Shown in pieces: positions 17,816-26,595 of a DNA stretch of 64,000 nucleotides (the stretch's first letter is position 1; every line of letters begins with the position of its first letter). The notes beneath the pieces were generated by a model that made no database searches, had not been told where the DNA came from, and worked only from the letters and a program-made list of their open reading frames with translations. The position numbers were made by a program, and so were the translations under genes. Source of the stretch: Kribbella capetownensis (GTDB taxonomy: Bacteria; Actinomycetota; Actinomycetes; Propionibacteriales; Kribbellaceae); NCBI RefSeq assembly GCF_004331485.1, contig NZ_SJKD01000001.1:1364001-1428000 (forward strand), written 5' to 3'.

Positions 17816-18979
17816 TCAGAGTCGTTCGAGCTGCCGGGCCAGGAACCGTCGTTCGGGTGTCGTGGTGGCCAGGTCGAGCGCCCGCCGGTACGACGCTTTG
17901 GCCTCGGCGTCGCGGTGGAGACGCCGAAGCAACTCGCCGCGGGTCGAGTGGAAGTAGAGGTAACTGTCCAGCTCGAGGCGGTCGACCGTGCGCAGTGCCC
18001 TGGCAGGATCACCGGCCTGAGCGACCGCAACGGCGTAGTTGAGCTCGACCACCAAGGAGCCGGTGAGCTCGATCAGTCGCCTATACAGGCCGGCGACCTG
18101 CGGCCAGTCGATCTGTTCCCGCGTCTGAAGGGACGCGATCGCCGCCTGCACGACGTACGCACCTCGGCCGCCCAACGCGATCGCTCGGTCGAGTACGGCG
18201 CGGCCCGCCGCGAGTTGGCGGCTGTCCCAGAGCGAGCGGTCCTGATCGTCGAGCAGGACGAGATCGTCGCCGGAGAAGCGAGCCCTGCGCCGGGCGTGGT
18301 GGATGACCATCAGCGCGAGCAGCCCGTGAACCTCTGGCTCATCCGGCATCAGCGCGGTGAGCACCCGCCCCAGGCTGATGGCCTCGGCGCCCAGGTCGAC
18401 GCGGCCGCTGTAACCCTCGTTGTAGATCAGGTAGATGACGGCCAGCACGGCATCGAGGCGGTCCGGCAGCAGGTGTGCCGCAGGGACCGCGAACGGGATG
18501 CCGGTCGCCTTGATCTTGTTCTTTGCGCGGGTCAGGCGCCGCTTCATGGTCTCTTCGGAGACCAGGAACGCCCGGGCGATCTCGGCGGTCTGCAAGCCGC
18601 CGAGGGCTCGCAGTGTGAGCGCCACCTGACCTTCGAGCGGCAGCGCCGGGTGGCAGCAGGTGAAGATCAGCTCGAGCCGTTCGTCCTTGATCACGGTGTC
18701 GTCGAACTCGTCCATGACGGCCTCGGGTACAGGTAGCAGATGGATCTTGTCGGCCAGGGTGCGTTCGCGGCGGATCCGGTCGATCGCGCGGTTCCGCGCC
18801 GTGGTCGTCAGCCAGGCGGCGGGACTGGACGGCGTACCTTCCGTCGGCCAGCGGTGCGCCGCGATGACGAACGCCTCCTGGACGGACTCCTCGGCCTTGT
18901 CGAAGTCACCGAGGAACCCGACCAGCGAAGCCAGCACGCGGCCCCAATGCTCGCGGAACACGTCCTCGAGCGTGCTCAA
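17816..18979 (-). CDS. ECF42-type sigma factor with C-terminal TPR-like extension
   Basis: A 387-residue sigma factor. Regions 2 and 4 occupy about residues 1-165, for example FGDFDKAEESVQEAFVIA-type region 2 and QTAEIARAFLVSEETMKRRL as the helix-turn-helix. A helical extension of about 200 residues follows, containing YLIYNEGYSG and repeat-like helices at the end (RGELLRRLHRDAEAKASYRRAL). This architecture defines the ECF42 group, which has no anti-sigma factor and is linked to DGPF/YCII proteins; in those systems the extension is needed for activity. The DGPF gene here overlaps the sigma start by four bases. Confidence 0.9.
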   Translation of the reverse strand: MSTLEDVFREHWGRVLASLVGFLGDFDKAEESVQEAFVIAAHRWPTEGTPSSPAAWLTTTARNRAIDRIRRERTLADKIHLLPVPEAVMDEFDDTVIKDERLELIFTCCHPALPLEGQVALTLRALGGLQTAEIARAFLVSEETMKRRLTRAKNKIKATGIPFAVPAAHLLPDRLDAVLAVIYLIYNEGYSGRVDLGAEAISLGRVLTALMPDEPEVHGLLALMVIHHARRRARFSGDDLVLLDDQDRSLWDSRQLAAGRAVLDRAIALGGRGAYVVQAAIASLQTREQIDWPQVAGLYRRLIELTGSLVVELNYAVAVAQAGDPARALRTVDRLELDSYLYFHSTRGELLRRLHRDAEAKASYRRALDLATTTPERRFLARQLERL

Positions 18980-19302
18980 CGGCGTGCCACCGGCCGGATC
19001 TCCACACCGCCGCCGAGCCGGGCCGCGGGAATCCGGGCCGCGAGGTCGATCGCATCGTCCAGGTTGGCCGCCTCGATCACGCAGAATCCGCCGAGCACCT
19101 CCTTGGTGTCCGCGAACGGGCCGTCGGTCGTGAGCGTCCGCCCACCGGCCACCCGCACACTCGTCGCCGTCGCAGCCGGTGCCAACTGCGCCATGTCGAC
19201 GAAGCGGGAGTCATGGGCCAGTTCGGAGTACTCCGCATGCACCTCGTCCGGAGGCGCCGCGTCGTACTCGGCCTCGTTGTAAACAATCAGGGCGTACTGC
19301 AT
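18976..19302 (-). CDS. YCII-related DGPF-domain protein
   Basis: A 108-residue protein with the diagnostic TTDGPFADTKEVLGGF motif and the ferredoxin-like beginning MQYALIVYNE. DGPF proteins are the regular genomic partners and predicted targets of ECF42 sigma factors; the biochemical function is unknown. Its TGA overlaps the ATG of the sigma factor, making a two-gene operon. Confidence 0.9.
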   Translation of the reverse strand: MQYALIVYNEAEYDAAPPDEVHAEYSELAHDSRFVDMAQLAPAATATSVRVAGGRTLTTDGPFADTKEVLGGFCVIEAANLDDAIDLAARIPAARLGGGVEIRPVARR

Positions 19303-19366
19303 CACAGCCTCCAGGCAGTCGTCTGTCACCCCCCTGACGAACGAACGCCCAGAAACGGGACACGAT

Positions 19367-19620
19367 CTACCGCGCGAGTTCAGAACGGGCCTGCATGAGA
19401 GCGAACCCGAGAAGGTTGAGCCCACGCCAAGCCGCGGGATCGCCGGCCCGAGGATCGTCTGCCGCGAGCCCGATCCCCCAGATCCGGTCGAGCGGACTGG
19501 CCGTCCAGACGTCCTCGTCGAACCTCCGGATATCCCGTCCCGCTGCCCCCAGAAGAACAAGAACTTGACCCGCTGACCCTCCGCCACAACCCGCTGAAGT
19601 TCCACGACATCGCCCAGCAT
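19367..19620 (-). pseudogene. NADAR-family remnant with internal deletion
   Basis: One frame from ATG 19620 gives MLGDVVELQRV and then QRVKFLFFWGQ, the N-terminal strand of NADAR (YbiA-like) proteins. A second frame gives RRFDEDVWTASPLDRIWGIG and LAADDPRAGDPAAWRGLNLL, the C-terminal end of the same family. The roughly 90 residues that should lie between, including the TAEHWM-type core, are gone, and the two ends are out of frame. NADAR proteins are N-glycosidases acting on ADP-ribose-related substrates; this copy cannot be active. Confidence 0.75.
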
Positions 19621-19742
19621 CCAACCAGCCTGGCAGTTCTCAGCTGTGGTGACCACCAGGCTTCAGGCGGACTGCAGCACGAGCCAGACGTTGTCCCACT
19701 CGCCGTCCTGAAGGTCCTGATCTCTGATCCAGCAACCTCGGG

Positions 19743-21488
19743 TTAGCCGAGTTCGTCGTGGAGGAGGTTGAGGTGGGAAAGGAGGGTCAGGGCTGATTGG
19801 TGGCGGGAATGGGCGTAGGTCTTGAGGGAGGGGGTTACTGCGGTTGGGTTGTTCAAGGGTTCGGCCAGCGGGTAGGTCGAGGCGAGGGTGTAGGCGCAGC
19901 CGACGGCGATGGTGGAGGTGAGGTCGTCCAGGTGGGCGGTGGGGTGTTCGTCTTGATAGGCGGCGAGGAGGTGGGGGAGGCCGGTGATCCATTCGTCGCC
20001 CAGAAGGATGGTCCTGGGGTCGCAGCCGATGCGGGCGATCTCCCAGGAGACGTAGCGCGGAGTCGGCGGCATGAAGTCGATCAGGGCTGCTACGGCGTCG
20101 CCGCGCAGCATCAGGTTCGGCGAGGCGAGATCGCCGTGGACGACCTGCTCGGTGAGTTTGGGCAGACGTGCCAGGATCGCATCGACCTTGTGGAGTAGTC
20201 CCCGCCGCTGCTTTGCGGCATCCAACGCCCATGCCTCGAACGGGCTGAGCGTTTCGCGTCGGCTGTACTCCGCGATCAGCCAGTCGAACCGAGCGCGAGT
20301 CCGCTCCGCGTCCTTCAGCCCGGTCGCGGGGCGCGTCCTGGGTGCCGCCGCTGGGTGATCGGCGAGGCGACGGTGAAGCCGGCCGAGTACGGCGCCGACC
20401 GCCGGCCACCGGTCGCCGGTGAGTCCACCATCAGCGGTCTCGGCATCGGCGACGTACTCCCAGACAGACATCGGCAGGGGACCCGCGTCCTCGATCAGGT
20501 TGCCGGCACGGGTACGACGTACGCCCGGCACCGGCACGCCTCCGGCTCGGGCGAACTCGGCCAGTTCCACCGCATCCAGTTCGTGCTGCAGGACTGTGCG
20601 ATCGCGATACACCTTGGCGAACCACTGATCACCATCGTGATCGGTGACGTGGAAATTCAACGTCGCCGTCCCCGCCGCGATCCTGGTGATCTCGGCAGGG
20701 TGCATGCCATAGGCAATGACCAGTGCGTCGGCCACCATCCGCTCGTCCGTGGGCTTTGACGGCTCGCGCATGAGCCCCACTCTCTCACGCGGCGGCCGGG
20801 CACGGGCTGCCTGCATTCCTCGAGGACGCAGTAACGCATAAGGCTGTCCGAACGCCCAGGCCGCCATCAGCGGGAATTCGTCGCGCCAGAACGCGTCACC
20901 GTGCCCTCCGGCCCGCTCGGTCATGACGACGTCGGCCTGTGCATCGCGCAGCTCGTCCGCCCAGCGGGCGGCGTTCTCCTGGAAGAACGGCTCTTCCGTG
21001 CCGGCGACGAGGTACGTGCGTGGCAGTGAGGTCTGCATGTCGCCGGGTGGCTGGTAGCCCCCGCCGGGCGACGCGCTGAAGATCGCACCGTAGATGTCGG
21101 GATGGCGAAGTCCGATAGCGAGTGCGAGTTCGCCGCTGGCCGAGACACCGAAGACCGCCGTGCGTTCGGCGGGCAGGGCGACGTCGAAGCGCGACTTCGC
21201 CCAGTCGCGGAGGTCCTCGACGAAGAACTTCTCGTGCGCCGCGAATCGTCCCGCGTCGAAACCCGGTGAGTACTCGGAGAGCCGCTCCATCTCGTCGTCC
21301 AGGCGGTGGGCGGCGACGATCATCGTCGGCGGTACCTCGGCCGCCTCGTTGAGGAACGCGCCCCACTGCGAGATCAGCTGACCGTCGCCGGCGTACACGA
21401 CCGCCTGGGGCGTTTCGGATGGGACGTACGCCGTGACCTGCCGGCCGCCGTCGTACGCGAAGGTCTCGGTGACGAGCTCACCCAGCAT
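19743..21488 (-). CDS. Esterase fused to APH-like phosphotransferase
   Basis: One continuous 581-codon frame joins two enzymes. Residues 1-225 form an alpha/beta esterase of the Fes/IroE type: the nucleophile is in FGVSASGE (about Ser116), and AGGHGDAFWRDEFP carries the His. Residues 245-581 are an aminoglycoside-phosphotransferase-like kinase with VVHGDLASPNLM as the catalytic loop and ALIDF as the metal site. Start is ATG 21488 behind GGGAGG. An ATG at 20771, with a GAGAGAG stretch upstream, sits exactly at the domain junction. The gene may therefore be a fusion, or two genes joined by loss of a stop. Confidence 0.78.
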   Translation of the reverse strand: MLGELVTETFAYDGGRQVTAYVPSETPQAVVYAGDGQLISQWGAFLNEAAEVPPTMIVAAHRLDDEMERLSEYSPGFDAGRFAAHEKFFVEDLRDWAKSRFDVALPAERTAVFGVSASGELALAIGLRHPDIYGAIFSASPGGGYQPPGDMQTSLPRTYLVAGTEEPFFQENAARWADELRDAQADVVMTERAGGHGDAFWRDEFPLMAAWAFGQPYALLRPRGMQAARARPPRERVGLMREPSKPTDERMVADALVIAYGMHPAEITRIAAGTATLNFHVTDHDGDQWFAKVYRDRTVLQHELDAVELAEFARAGGVPVPGVRRTRAGNLIEDAGPLPMSVWEYVADAETADGGLTGDRWPAVGAVLGRLHRRLADHPAAAPRTRPATGLKDAERTRARFDWLIAEYSRRETLSPFEAWALDAAKQRRGLLHKVDAILARLPKLTEQVVHGDLASPNLMLRGDAVAALIDFMPPTPRYVSWEIARIGCDPRTILLGDEWITGLPHLLAAYQDEHPTAHLDDLTSTIAVGCAYTLASTYPLAEPLNNPTAVTPSLKTYAHSRHQSALTLLSHLNLLHDELG

Positions 21489-21544
21489 CGTGGGCCTCCC
21501 AGTAGGTAGCGGCTTCCCGTGCGAGATCACACTACGATCGTCCG

Positions 21545-22036
21545 GTGACTCGCCGATTCCCGCCCGCCGCGGCCGACGAACGCACGATGCTGACCGGCTG
21601 GCTGGACGTGCAGCGTGCCACGGTCAGGCTGAAGTGCGCCGGCCTGACGGACGAGCAGGCCCAACTCGCCGTACTGCCGTCGTCGCCGCGGATGACTGTG
21701 AAGACGCTGGTCGCGCATCTGCGCTGGGTGGAGCTGTCCTGGTTCGAGGCCAGCTTCCTGGGTGCGCGTGAGCTGGCTGTGCCAGACCCTCTCGAGCTCC
21801 CGCAGCCGCCCGGCGCCTCACTCGACGAACTGCTGCACGAGTACGACCAGCAGTGCGCCCGGTCCCGCGAGATCGTCGCCGGTCACGACCTCGACGACAT
21901 CGAAGCCTGGGCGCCCGAAGGTCTGGATCTCCTCTCACTGCGGTGGATCGTCACCCACCTGCTCGAGGAAACCGCCCGCCACCTGGGGCACCTGGACGCC
22001 CTTCGAGAGCTGACCGACGGCACCACCGGCTACTAG
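21545..22036 (+). CDS. DinB-family protein
   Basis: A 163-residue four-helix DinB/YfiT-type protein, related to mycothiol- and bacillithiol-dependent transferases. Recognisable features are KTLVAHLRWVELSWFE and LRWIVTHLLEETARHLGHLD, which supply the metal-binding histidines. The GTG start at 21545 faces away from the esterase-kinase gene, so the two share a promoter region of 56 bases. The last four bases overlap the convergent GH43 gene. The thiol cofactor in this organism is expected to be mycothiol (inference). Confidence 0.86.
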   Translation: MTRRFPPAAADERTMLTGWLDVQRATVRLKCAGLTDEQAQLAVLPSSPRMTVKTLVAHLRWVELSWFEASFLGARELAVPDPLELPQPPGASLDELLHEYDQQCARSREIVAGHDLDDIEAWAPEGLDLLSLRWIVTHLLEETARHLGHLDALRELTDGTTGY

Positions 22037-23460
22037 TACACCTCGATGCGGTCGAGGCTGATGATCGTGCTGCCGGAGGCTGGGTTCTTGTCGCCGGTGA
22101 CCCGGACCTTCAGGGTGTGGGGGCCGGCGGGGAGGGTCGGTGTGGTGTAGATGAGTTGTTCGCCGACGCGGATCGAGCTGTAGTAGTCGATCCGTTGCTC
22201 CGGACCTCCGTCGACCGAGATCGCCGCGATCCCGTTACCGGTGTCGACGACGCTCAGCAGGGCGGCTTTGGTTCCGGTGAAGCGGATGGTGGCGGACGCG
22301 TCCCGTTCGCCGCTCCAGTGATCGTTGCCCCAGAAGCACTGGTTGCCACATCCGGAGCCGGAGTTCCAGTTGCCGGCGTACTCGACCTGGTTGAGCCCGG
22401 TCCCAGTGTCGAAGTCGTTGATCCAGTAGTTCGACGACCCCGGATCACCAGACGGCAAGGTCTGAGTCGCGCCAGCAGCCAGCGGCCGCCCAAGGTTCGG
22501 CGTGCCATCGGCGTTCCAGCTGATCTTCTGTACGCGCGTGGTCCGGAAGGAATACGTGTAGGTGCTGGTGTTCTTGCCGTGGTACGCGATCCAGTCCTGC
22601 GTCCCGTCCGGCGACTTGAAGAACGAGTGGTGACCCGGACCCCAGACGCCGGTCTGGTCGTTCCGGGAGAAGATCGGCCCCGCGTGCTGCACCCAGTTCG
22701 ACGCGACCATCGGGTCGGCGCCGTTCGCGATGCTCTTCATCCACAGCTGGTAGTCCGGCTTCCCGGTGTCGCACGTCGAGTACGTGAGGAAGATCCGCGA
22801 GGCGCCGTACAGCGGAGTCGGTCCCTCCCGCACCTCGCTGCAGCCGCCGTCGGCCGGGATCGCGACTCGGGCGCCGGTAGACGTCCACGGGTTGCTCATC
22901 CGGACGATGTACAGCTGCGCCGGCCCACCCTGGCCGCGACCAGGCCCGGTCCAGACGAAGTACTGCTGCCCGTTCACCGTGATCGGCTCACCGTCGATCG
23001 CGTACTCGCCGAAGTCCGCGATCTTGGCCTTGAAGTTGTACGGCCCGAGCGGATCGTCACCGGTGGACTCGAGCACGTACATCCGGTGGTTCGCGTCGAC
23101 CCCGTCGGACGCCGTGTAGTAGATGTACCAGCGCCCGCCGACATGCCGGAACGCCGGCGCCCACATCTGCGTGTTGCGGCTGGTGTCGGTGTCCCGCCAC
23201 ACCACCTGCTCCGGCTGGACGAGCAGCGTCGCCAGGCTCGGCGACGACCAGATCCCGATCCGGTCGCCGCGGGTGGTCGCGACGTAGTACTTGCCGTTGT
23301 AGAACATCAGCGACGGATCCGCCGACGGGTTCACCGGATTGCGGAAGTCCTGTGACGCCACCGCGCTCTCCTGTCGTTCGGCGGCTGGAGCGGTGGTGGC
23401 CAGGCCGCCGGTCAGCAGTACGGCGAGCATGGTGCAGAGGACGGGGCGGAGGAACCTCAT
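22033..23460 (-). CDS. Secreted GH43-family glycosidase with C-terminal binding domain
   Basis: A 475-residue exported enzyme. A Sec signal peptide ends near ATTAPAAE. The five-bladed propeller of GH43 is indicated by three acidic sites: NPSADPSLMFYNGKYYV (base Asp), AIDGEPI (pKa-tuning Asp) and CSEVREGPTPL (acid Glu). This points to arabinan, arabinofuranoside or xylose-containing substrates. After about residue 345 a beta-sandwich domain with GSGCGNQCFWG probably binds carbohydrate or the wall. The upstream region 23461-23587 holds CCAACGTTGTAAAC, a possible LacI-type site. It stands alone, convergent with the DinB gene. Confidence 0.88.
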   Translation of the reverse strand: MRFLRPVLCTMLAVLLTGGLATTAPAAERQESAVASQDFRNPVNPSADPSLMFYNGKYYVATTRGDRIGIWSSPSLATLLVQPEQVVWRDTDTSRNTQMWAPAFRHVGGRWYIYYTASDGVDANHRMYVLESTGDDPLGPYNFKAKIADFGEYAIDGEPITVNGQQYFVWTGPGRGQGGPAQLYIVRMSNPWTSTGARVAIPADGGCSEVREGPTPLYGASRIFLTYSTCDTGKPDYQLWMKSIANGADPMVASNWVQHAGPIFSRNDQTGVWGPGHHSFFKSPDGTQDWIAYHGKNTSTYTYSFRTTRVQKISWNADGTPNLGRPLAAGATQTLPSGDPGSSNYWINDFDTGTGLNQVEYAGNWNSGSGCGNQCFWGNDHWSGERDASATIRFTGTKAALLSVVDTGNGIAAISVDGGPEQRIDYYSSIRVGEQLIYTTPTLPAGPHTLKVRVTGDKNPASGSTIISLDRIEVY

Positions 23461-23587
23461 GTCACACCTCTTCCAAGTGGACCTGTCGGTAGTTCTATGC
23501 CGCCTCTACCAACGTTGTAAACCCTTCCCACCAGGATCGAATACCAGCCACCGGAACCGGCCGCGCGGGGCGGGCGTCGTACCCGGC

Positions 23588-23830
23588 ATGAAGCTGAAGG
23601 TTCGGGTCGTGCACTACCGATGTCAGGGGCGCGACTGCTGGTACGCCGACATCGACGACGCCGACGACCGGCAGCCGGACGACCCGTTCTGGTACGCCGA
23701 CGGCTGCCGCACCCAGGCGGAGGCGATCACGGCCGCGTGCGCCCAGCTCGCGATCCTGCACCAAGCGGTTGCCGCGGGCACGCTCCCGCGCCGCATCAGT
23801 GAAGGCCGGCCCCGAACCGCAGCCGCCTAG
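23588..23830 (+). CDS. Small hypothetical protein
   Basis: An 80-residue acidic protein beginning MKLKVRVVHYRCQGRDCWY, with two nearby cysteines and an Asp-rich stretch (DIDDADDRQPDDPFW). It ends in a helix and a basic tail. The ATG at 23588 follows a G-rich stretch. It is transcribed toward the patatin gene, four bases before that frame begins. No family is recognised; it could be a small accessory or regulatory protein. Confidence 0.55.
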   Translation: MKLKVRVVHYRCQGRDCWYADIDDADDRQPDDPFWYADGCRTQAEAITAACAQLAILHQAVAAGTLPRRISEGRPRTAAA

Positions 23831-23833
23831 GGC

Positions 23834-26548
23834 ATGAGGTCAAGGCTCGGCAACTACTCGGCCGCATCTCTGGCCGGGCGTGTGACGGCACGGCATCATG
23901 GGGCGATGCTCGGGGAATCGGCAGGCACCAGAGGCGACGCCACGATCGAGCAGATCGGCCGGCGCCGGACCTTCACCAGCACCCTGCAACTCGCGGTCGT
24001 GCTCGCCGTGGTGCAGTGGCCGATGCGCGACGCCGTCCACGACGCGGCCGGCTCGGCGCTCGGCTGTGAGGTCCCCGCCCGGCTGTCGTTGCTGGTCGAC
24101 GCGACGTTCATCATGGCCTCCGTCTACGCGGCGTTCCGGGCCTACAAGTACGTCAAGTTCGTCGATCGCCAGTCCTGGACGAAGATCGCGGCCATCGGGT
24201 CGTGGCTCGTCTTCGGTGCGGCAGCGCTGGACGTTGCCGAGGACATCCGGCTGTGGACCGAGTTCGGTCCGACGAGCCCCTGCGTGGACCTGTCGACGGG
24301 CTGGCTCACCTGGCTGATGCGGGCGGCCGGCCTCGCCGGCGCCATCGTCCTCGCCGTCTGCTACTTCGCGACCAGTCGCTTCGGGCAACGAAAGCTGTAC
24401 GGCGTCCAGCTCGAACCACCGGTGACGTTCAAGCGGGTCAAGGAGGAAGGCAGAGACGCGGGGCGGCTCGTGATCACCTGCTCGGGCGGCGGCATCCGGT
24501 CGGCGTCGTTCTGCCTCGGCGCGCTGCAACTCCTGCGGGAGAAGGGGTTGTACGACAAGGCGTCGACCGTGATCGGGGTCAGCGGTGGCGGCTACATGGC
24601 GGCCGCGTTCCACATCCTCCGGAAGTCCTGCACCGATCCCTTCTCGCCAGGGTCACCCGAGCTCGCCCGGCTGCGCCGGCAGACCCGCTACCTCCTGCAG
24701 GGCGGTCGCGCGATGTTCCGGGCCGCGCTGTCGGTGCTGTTCGGCCTGGTCGTGAACCTGCTGCTGATCGGGATCACGCTGCGAGCGATCGCCTGGGTGC
24801 TCGGCTGGTTCCTGGCCGATCAGCAGGTGGTGGTCGCCGGGTACACCGAGATCCACGTCGACCTGCGCCCGAACGGCTCCTGGTTCTTCATCGGACTCTC
24901 GGTCGGCCTGCTCGCGATCAGTGCTGCGATGTTCGTGGTGGAGAAGGTGTGGGACCGCTGGGCCAGGATGCCCGACGTGATCCGCCGGGTGCTGACCACG
25001 ATCGGCAACTTCACCCTCTGGTACGGCGTCCCGGTCGCCGTACTGCTGCTCGGCGTACCGGGAGGCCTTTATCTGCTGGGCAAACTCCCCGGCGACTCGA
25101 GCCTGCCGTCCGCCTTGCTGGCGTTGGTCGACCCCACGAAACAAGGTGTCGCGTCGTTCAGCGCGCTGGTCCTGGTCCTGATCGGGCTCGGCAAGTCGGT
25201 GTGGAACGGACTCGCGGTCGAGGGCAAGGCGGCGACCGGGATGCGCGCCCGGCTGCTCGCGTTCGCACGGACCAAGCTCGCGCCGTGGCTGGCCAGCGCC
25301 ATCATCGTGGTGTCGGCGATCATCGTGCTGCTGCGCTGGACCGGTGGTTACGCGATCGACAGCTCCTACCAGTCCGACTGGAACGTCGCGCTGATCCTGG
25401 CCGCGATCGCGGTCGCGATCAAGGTGCTCACCGACGCGAACCGGACCTCGCTGCACTCCTTCTACCGGGAGCGGTTGTCGCGCGCGTTCCTGGTGAAGCG
25501 CAAGGACAACGGCGCCGCGGTCGCGCTCGACTACCACCTGCGGTTGCGGTTCTCCGACTGGGCGACGCCGCCGAACGGCGGGCCGCAGTTGGTCATCGCA
25601 GGCGTCGCGAACGTCGACGACGCGGACTTCGTGCCGACCCAGCGGGACTGCGTTCCGTTCGTGTTCGATCCCGATCAGATCGGGATCGTCGGTGACCGGT
25701 CGCTGCCGGACGGCGGCCGGCGTCAGACCGCGGACTACGAGCGGGAGGCCGACGTACTGACGCGGGAGGTGACGGTGCCGGCCGCGATGGCGATCAGTGG
25801 TGCCGCGTTGAGCCCGCTCACCGGCCGCGTGAACGCTCGGACCAGACCCGTCCGGCTGCTGCTCGCCGTACTCAACGCGCGGCTGGGCGTGTGGCTGCCG
25901 AACCCGTACTGGAACAACCGGTCGGGACCCGCGTTCCCCGAGGTCCACGGCGTCGTCGCGAAGGTCCGGCGGTACGTCGGCAGCGTGATCGACAAGCCGG
26001 GACCGTACCGGCTGCTGCGGGAGGCGATCGGGTCGCCGTCGATGTACGACCGGCGGATCTACGTCACCGACGGCGGCCACTACGAAAACCTCGGCCTGGT
26101 CGAGGCGCTGCGCCGCGAACCGGCGCAGGTGATTGTGATCGACGCGTCGAACGACGTCGAGGACCGCTTCACCGCGCTGGCCGAGGCGATCGCGACCGCG
26201 CGGATGGACCACGGGATCCGGATCGACATCGACCCGTCGCCGATGATCCGCGGGCCGAAGCAGCGGGCCGACCGGGCCTGGACGTACGGCATCGCGACGC
26301 ACCCGGTGAAGGACGGCGAACAGACGCCGTACAAGACCGAGATCTTCTTCGTGAAGGCGGTCCTGGCCGGGGCGCTGGACTGGGACATCGAGCAGTACGC
26401 CGTCGAGCACACCGACTTCCCGCGGCGGACCACCAACGACCAGTTCTACGACGAATGGGACTTCGAGGCCTACCGCGCCCTCGGCTACGCCCTGACTCAG
26501 TCCCTCACCGACCACCACCGGGTCCGCGACCGCCTCGCCGACCTGTAA
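23834..26548 (+). CDS. Multi-pass membrane patatin-like phospholipase
   Basis: A 904-residue integral-membrane lipase. The patatin oxyanion loop SGGGIRS is at about 217-223, the nucleophile in GVSGGGY (Ser250) and the catalytic Asp in VTDGGHYENLGL (Asp746). About four membrane helices precede the first motif. Some six more (about 300-535) lie between the Ser and Asp motifs, so the catalytic dyad is split by a large membrane insert. Expected activity is hydrolysis of acyl esters of membrane lipids. ATG 23834 or 23906 may be the true start. Function in the cell is not evident from neighbours. Confidence 0.87.
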   Translation: MRSRLGNYSAASLAGRVTARHHGAMLGESAGTRGDATIEQIGRRRTFTSTLQLAVVLAVVQWPMRDAVHDAAGSALGCEVPARLSLLVDATFIMASVYAAFRAYKYVKFVDRQSWTKIAAIGSWLVFGAAALDVAEDIRLWTEFGPTSPCVDLSTGWLTWLMRAAGLAGAIVLAVCYFATSRFGQRKLYGVQLEPPVTFKRVKEEGRDAGRLVITCSGGGIRSASFCLGALQLLREKGLYDKASTVIGVSGGGYMAAAFHILRKSCTDPFSPGSPELARLRRQTRYLLQGGRAMFRAALSVLFGLVVNLLLIGITLRAIAWVLGWFLADQQVVVAGYTEIHVDLRPNGSWFFIGLSVGLLAISAAMFVVEKVWDRWARMPDVIRRVLTTIGNFTLWYGVPVAVLLLGVPGGLYLLGKLPGDSSLPSALLALVDPTKQGVASFSALVLVLIGLGKSVWNGLAVEGKAATGMRARLLAFARTKLAPWLASAIIVVSAIIVLLRWTGGYAIDSSYQSDWNVALILAAIAVAIKVLTDANRTSLHSFYRERLSRAFLVKRKDNGAAVALDYHLRLRFSDWATPPNGGPQLVIAGVANVDDADFVPTQRDCVPFVFDPDQIGIVGDRSLPDGGRRQTADYEREADVLTREVTVPAAMAISGAALSPLTGRVNARTRPVRLLLAVLNARLGVWLPNPYWNNRSGPAFPEVHGVVAKVRRYVGSVIDKPGPYRLLREAIGSPSMYDRRIYVTDGGHYENLGLVEALRREPAQVIVIDASNDVEDRFTALAEAIATARMDHGIRIDIDPSPMIRGPKQRADRAWTYGIATHPVKDGEQTPYKTEIFFVKAVLAGALDWDIEQYAVEHTDFPRRTTNDQFYDEWDFEAYRALGYALTQSLTDHHRVRDRLADL

Positions 26549-26595
26549 CACTCCGTCACCGTGACTGGATGTAACCCCCGAGGGGGGAACTCACC

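Noticed and set aside
24653..26551. 632-codon antisense frame in the patatin gene
   Set aside because: Same cause: reverse-strand shadow of a high-GC gene with clear patatin motifs on the plus strand.
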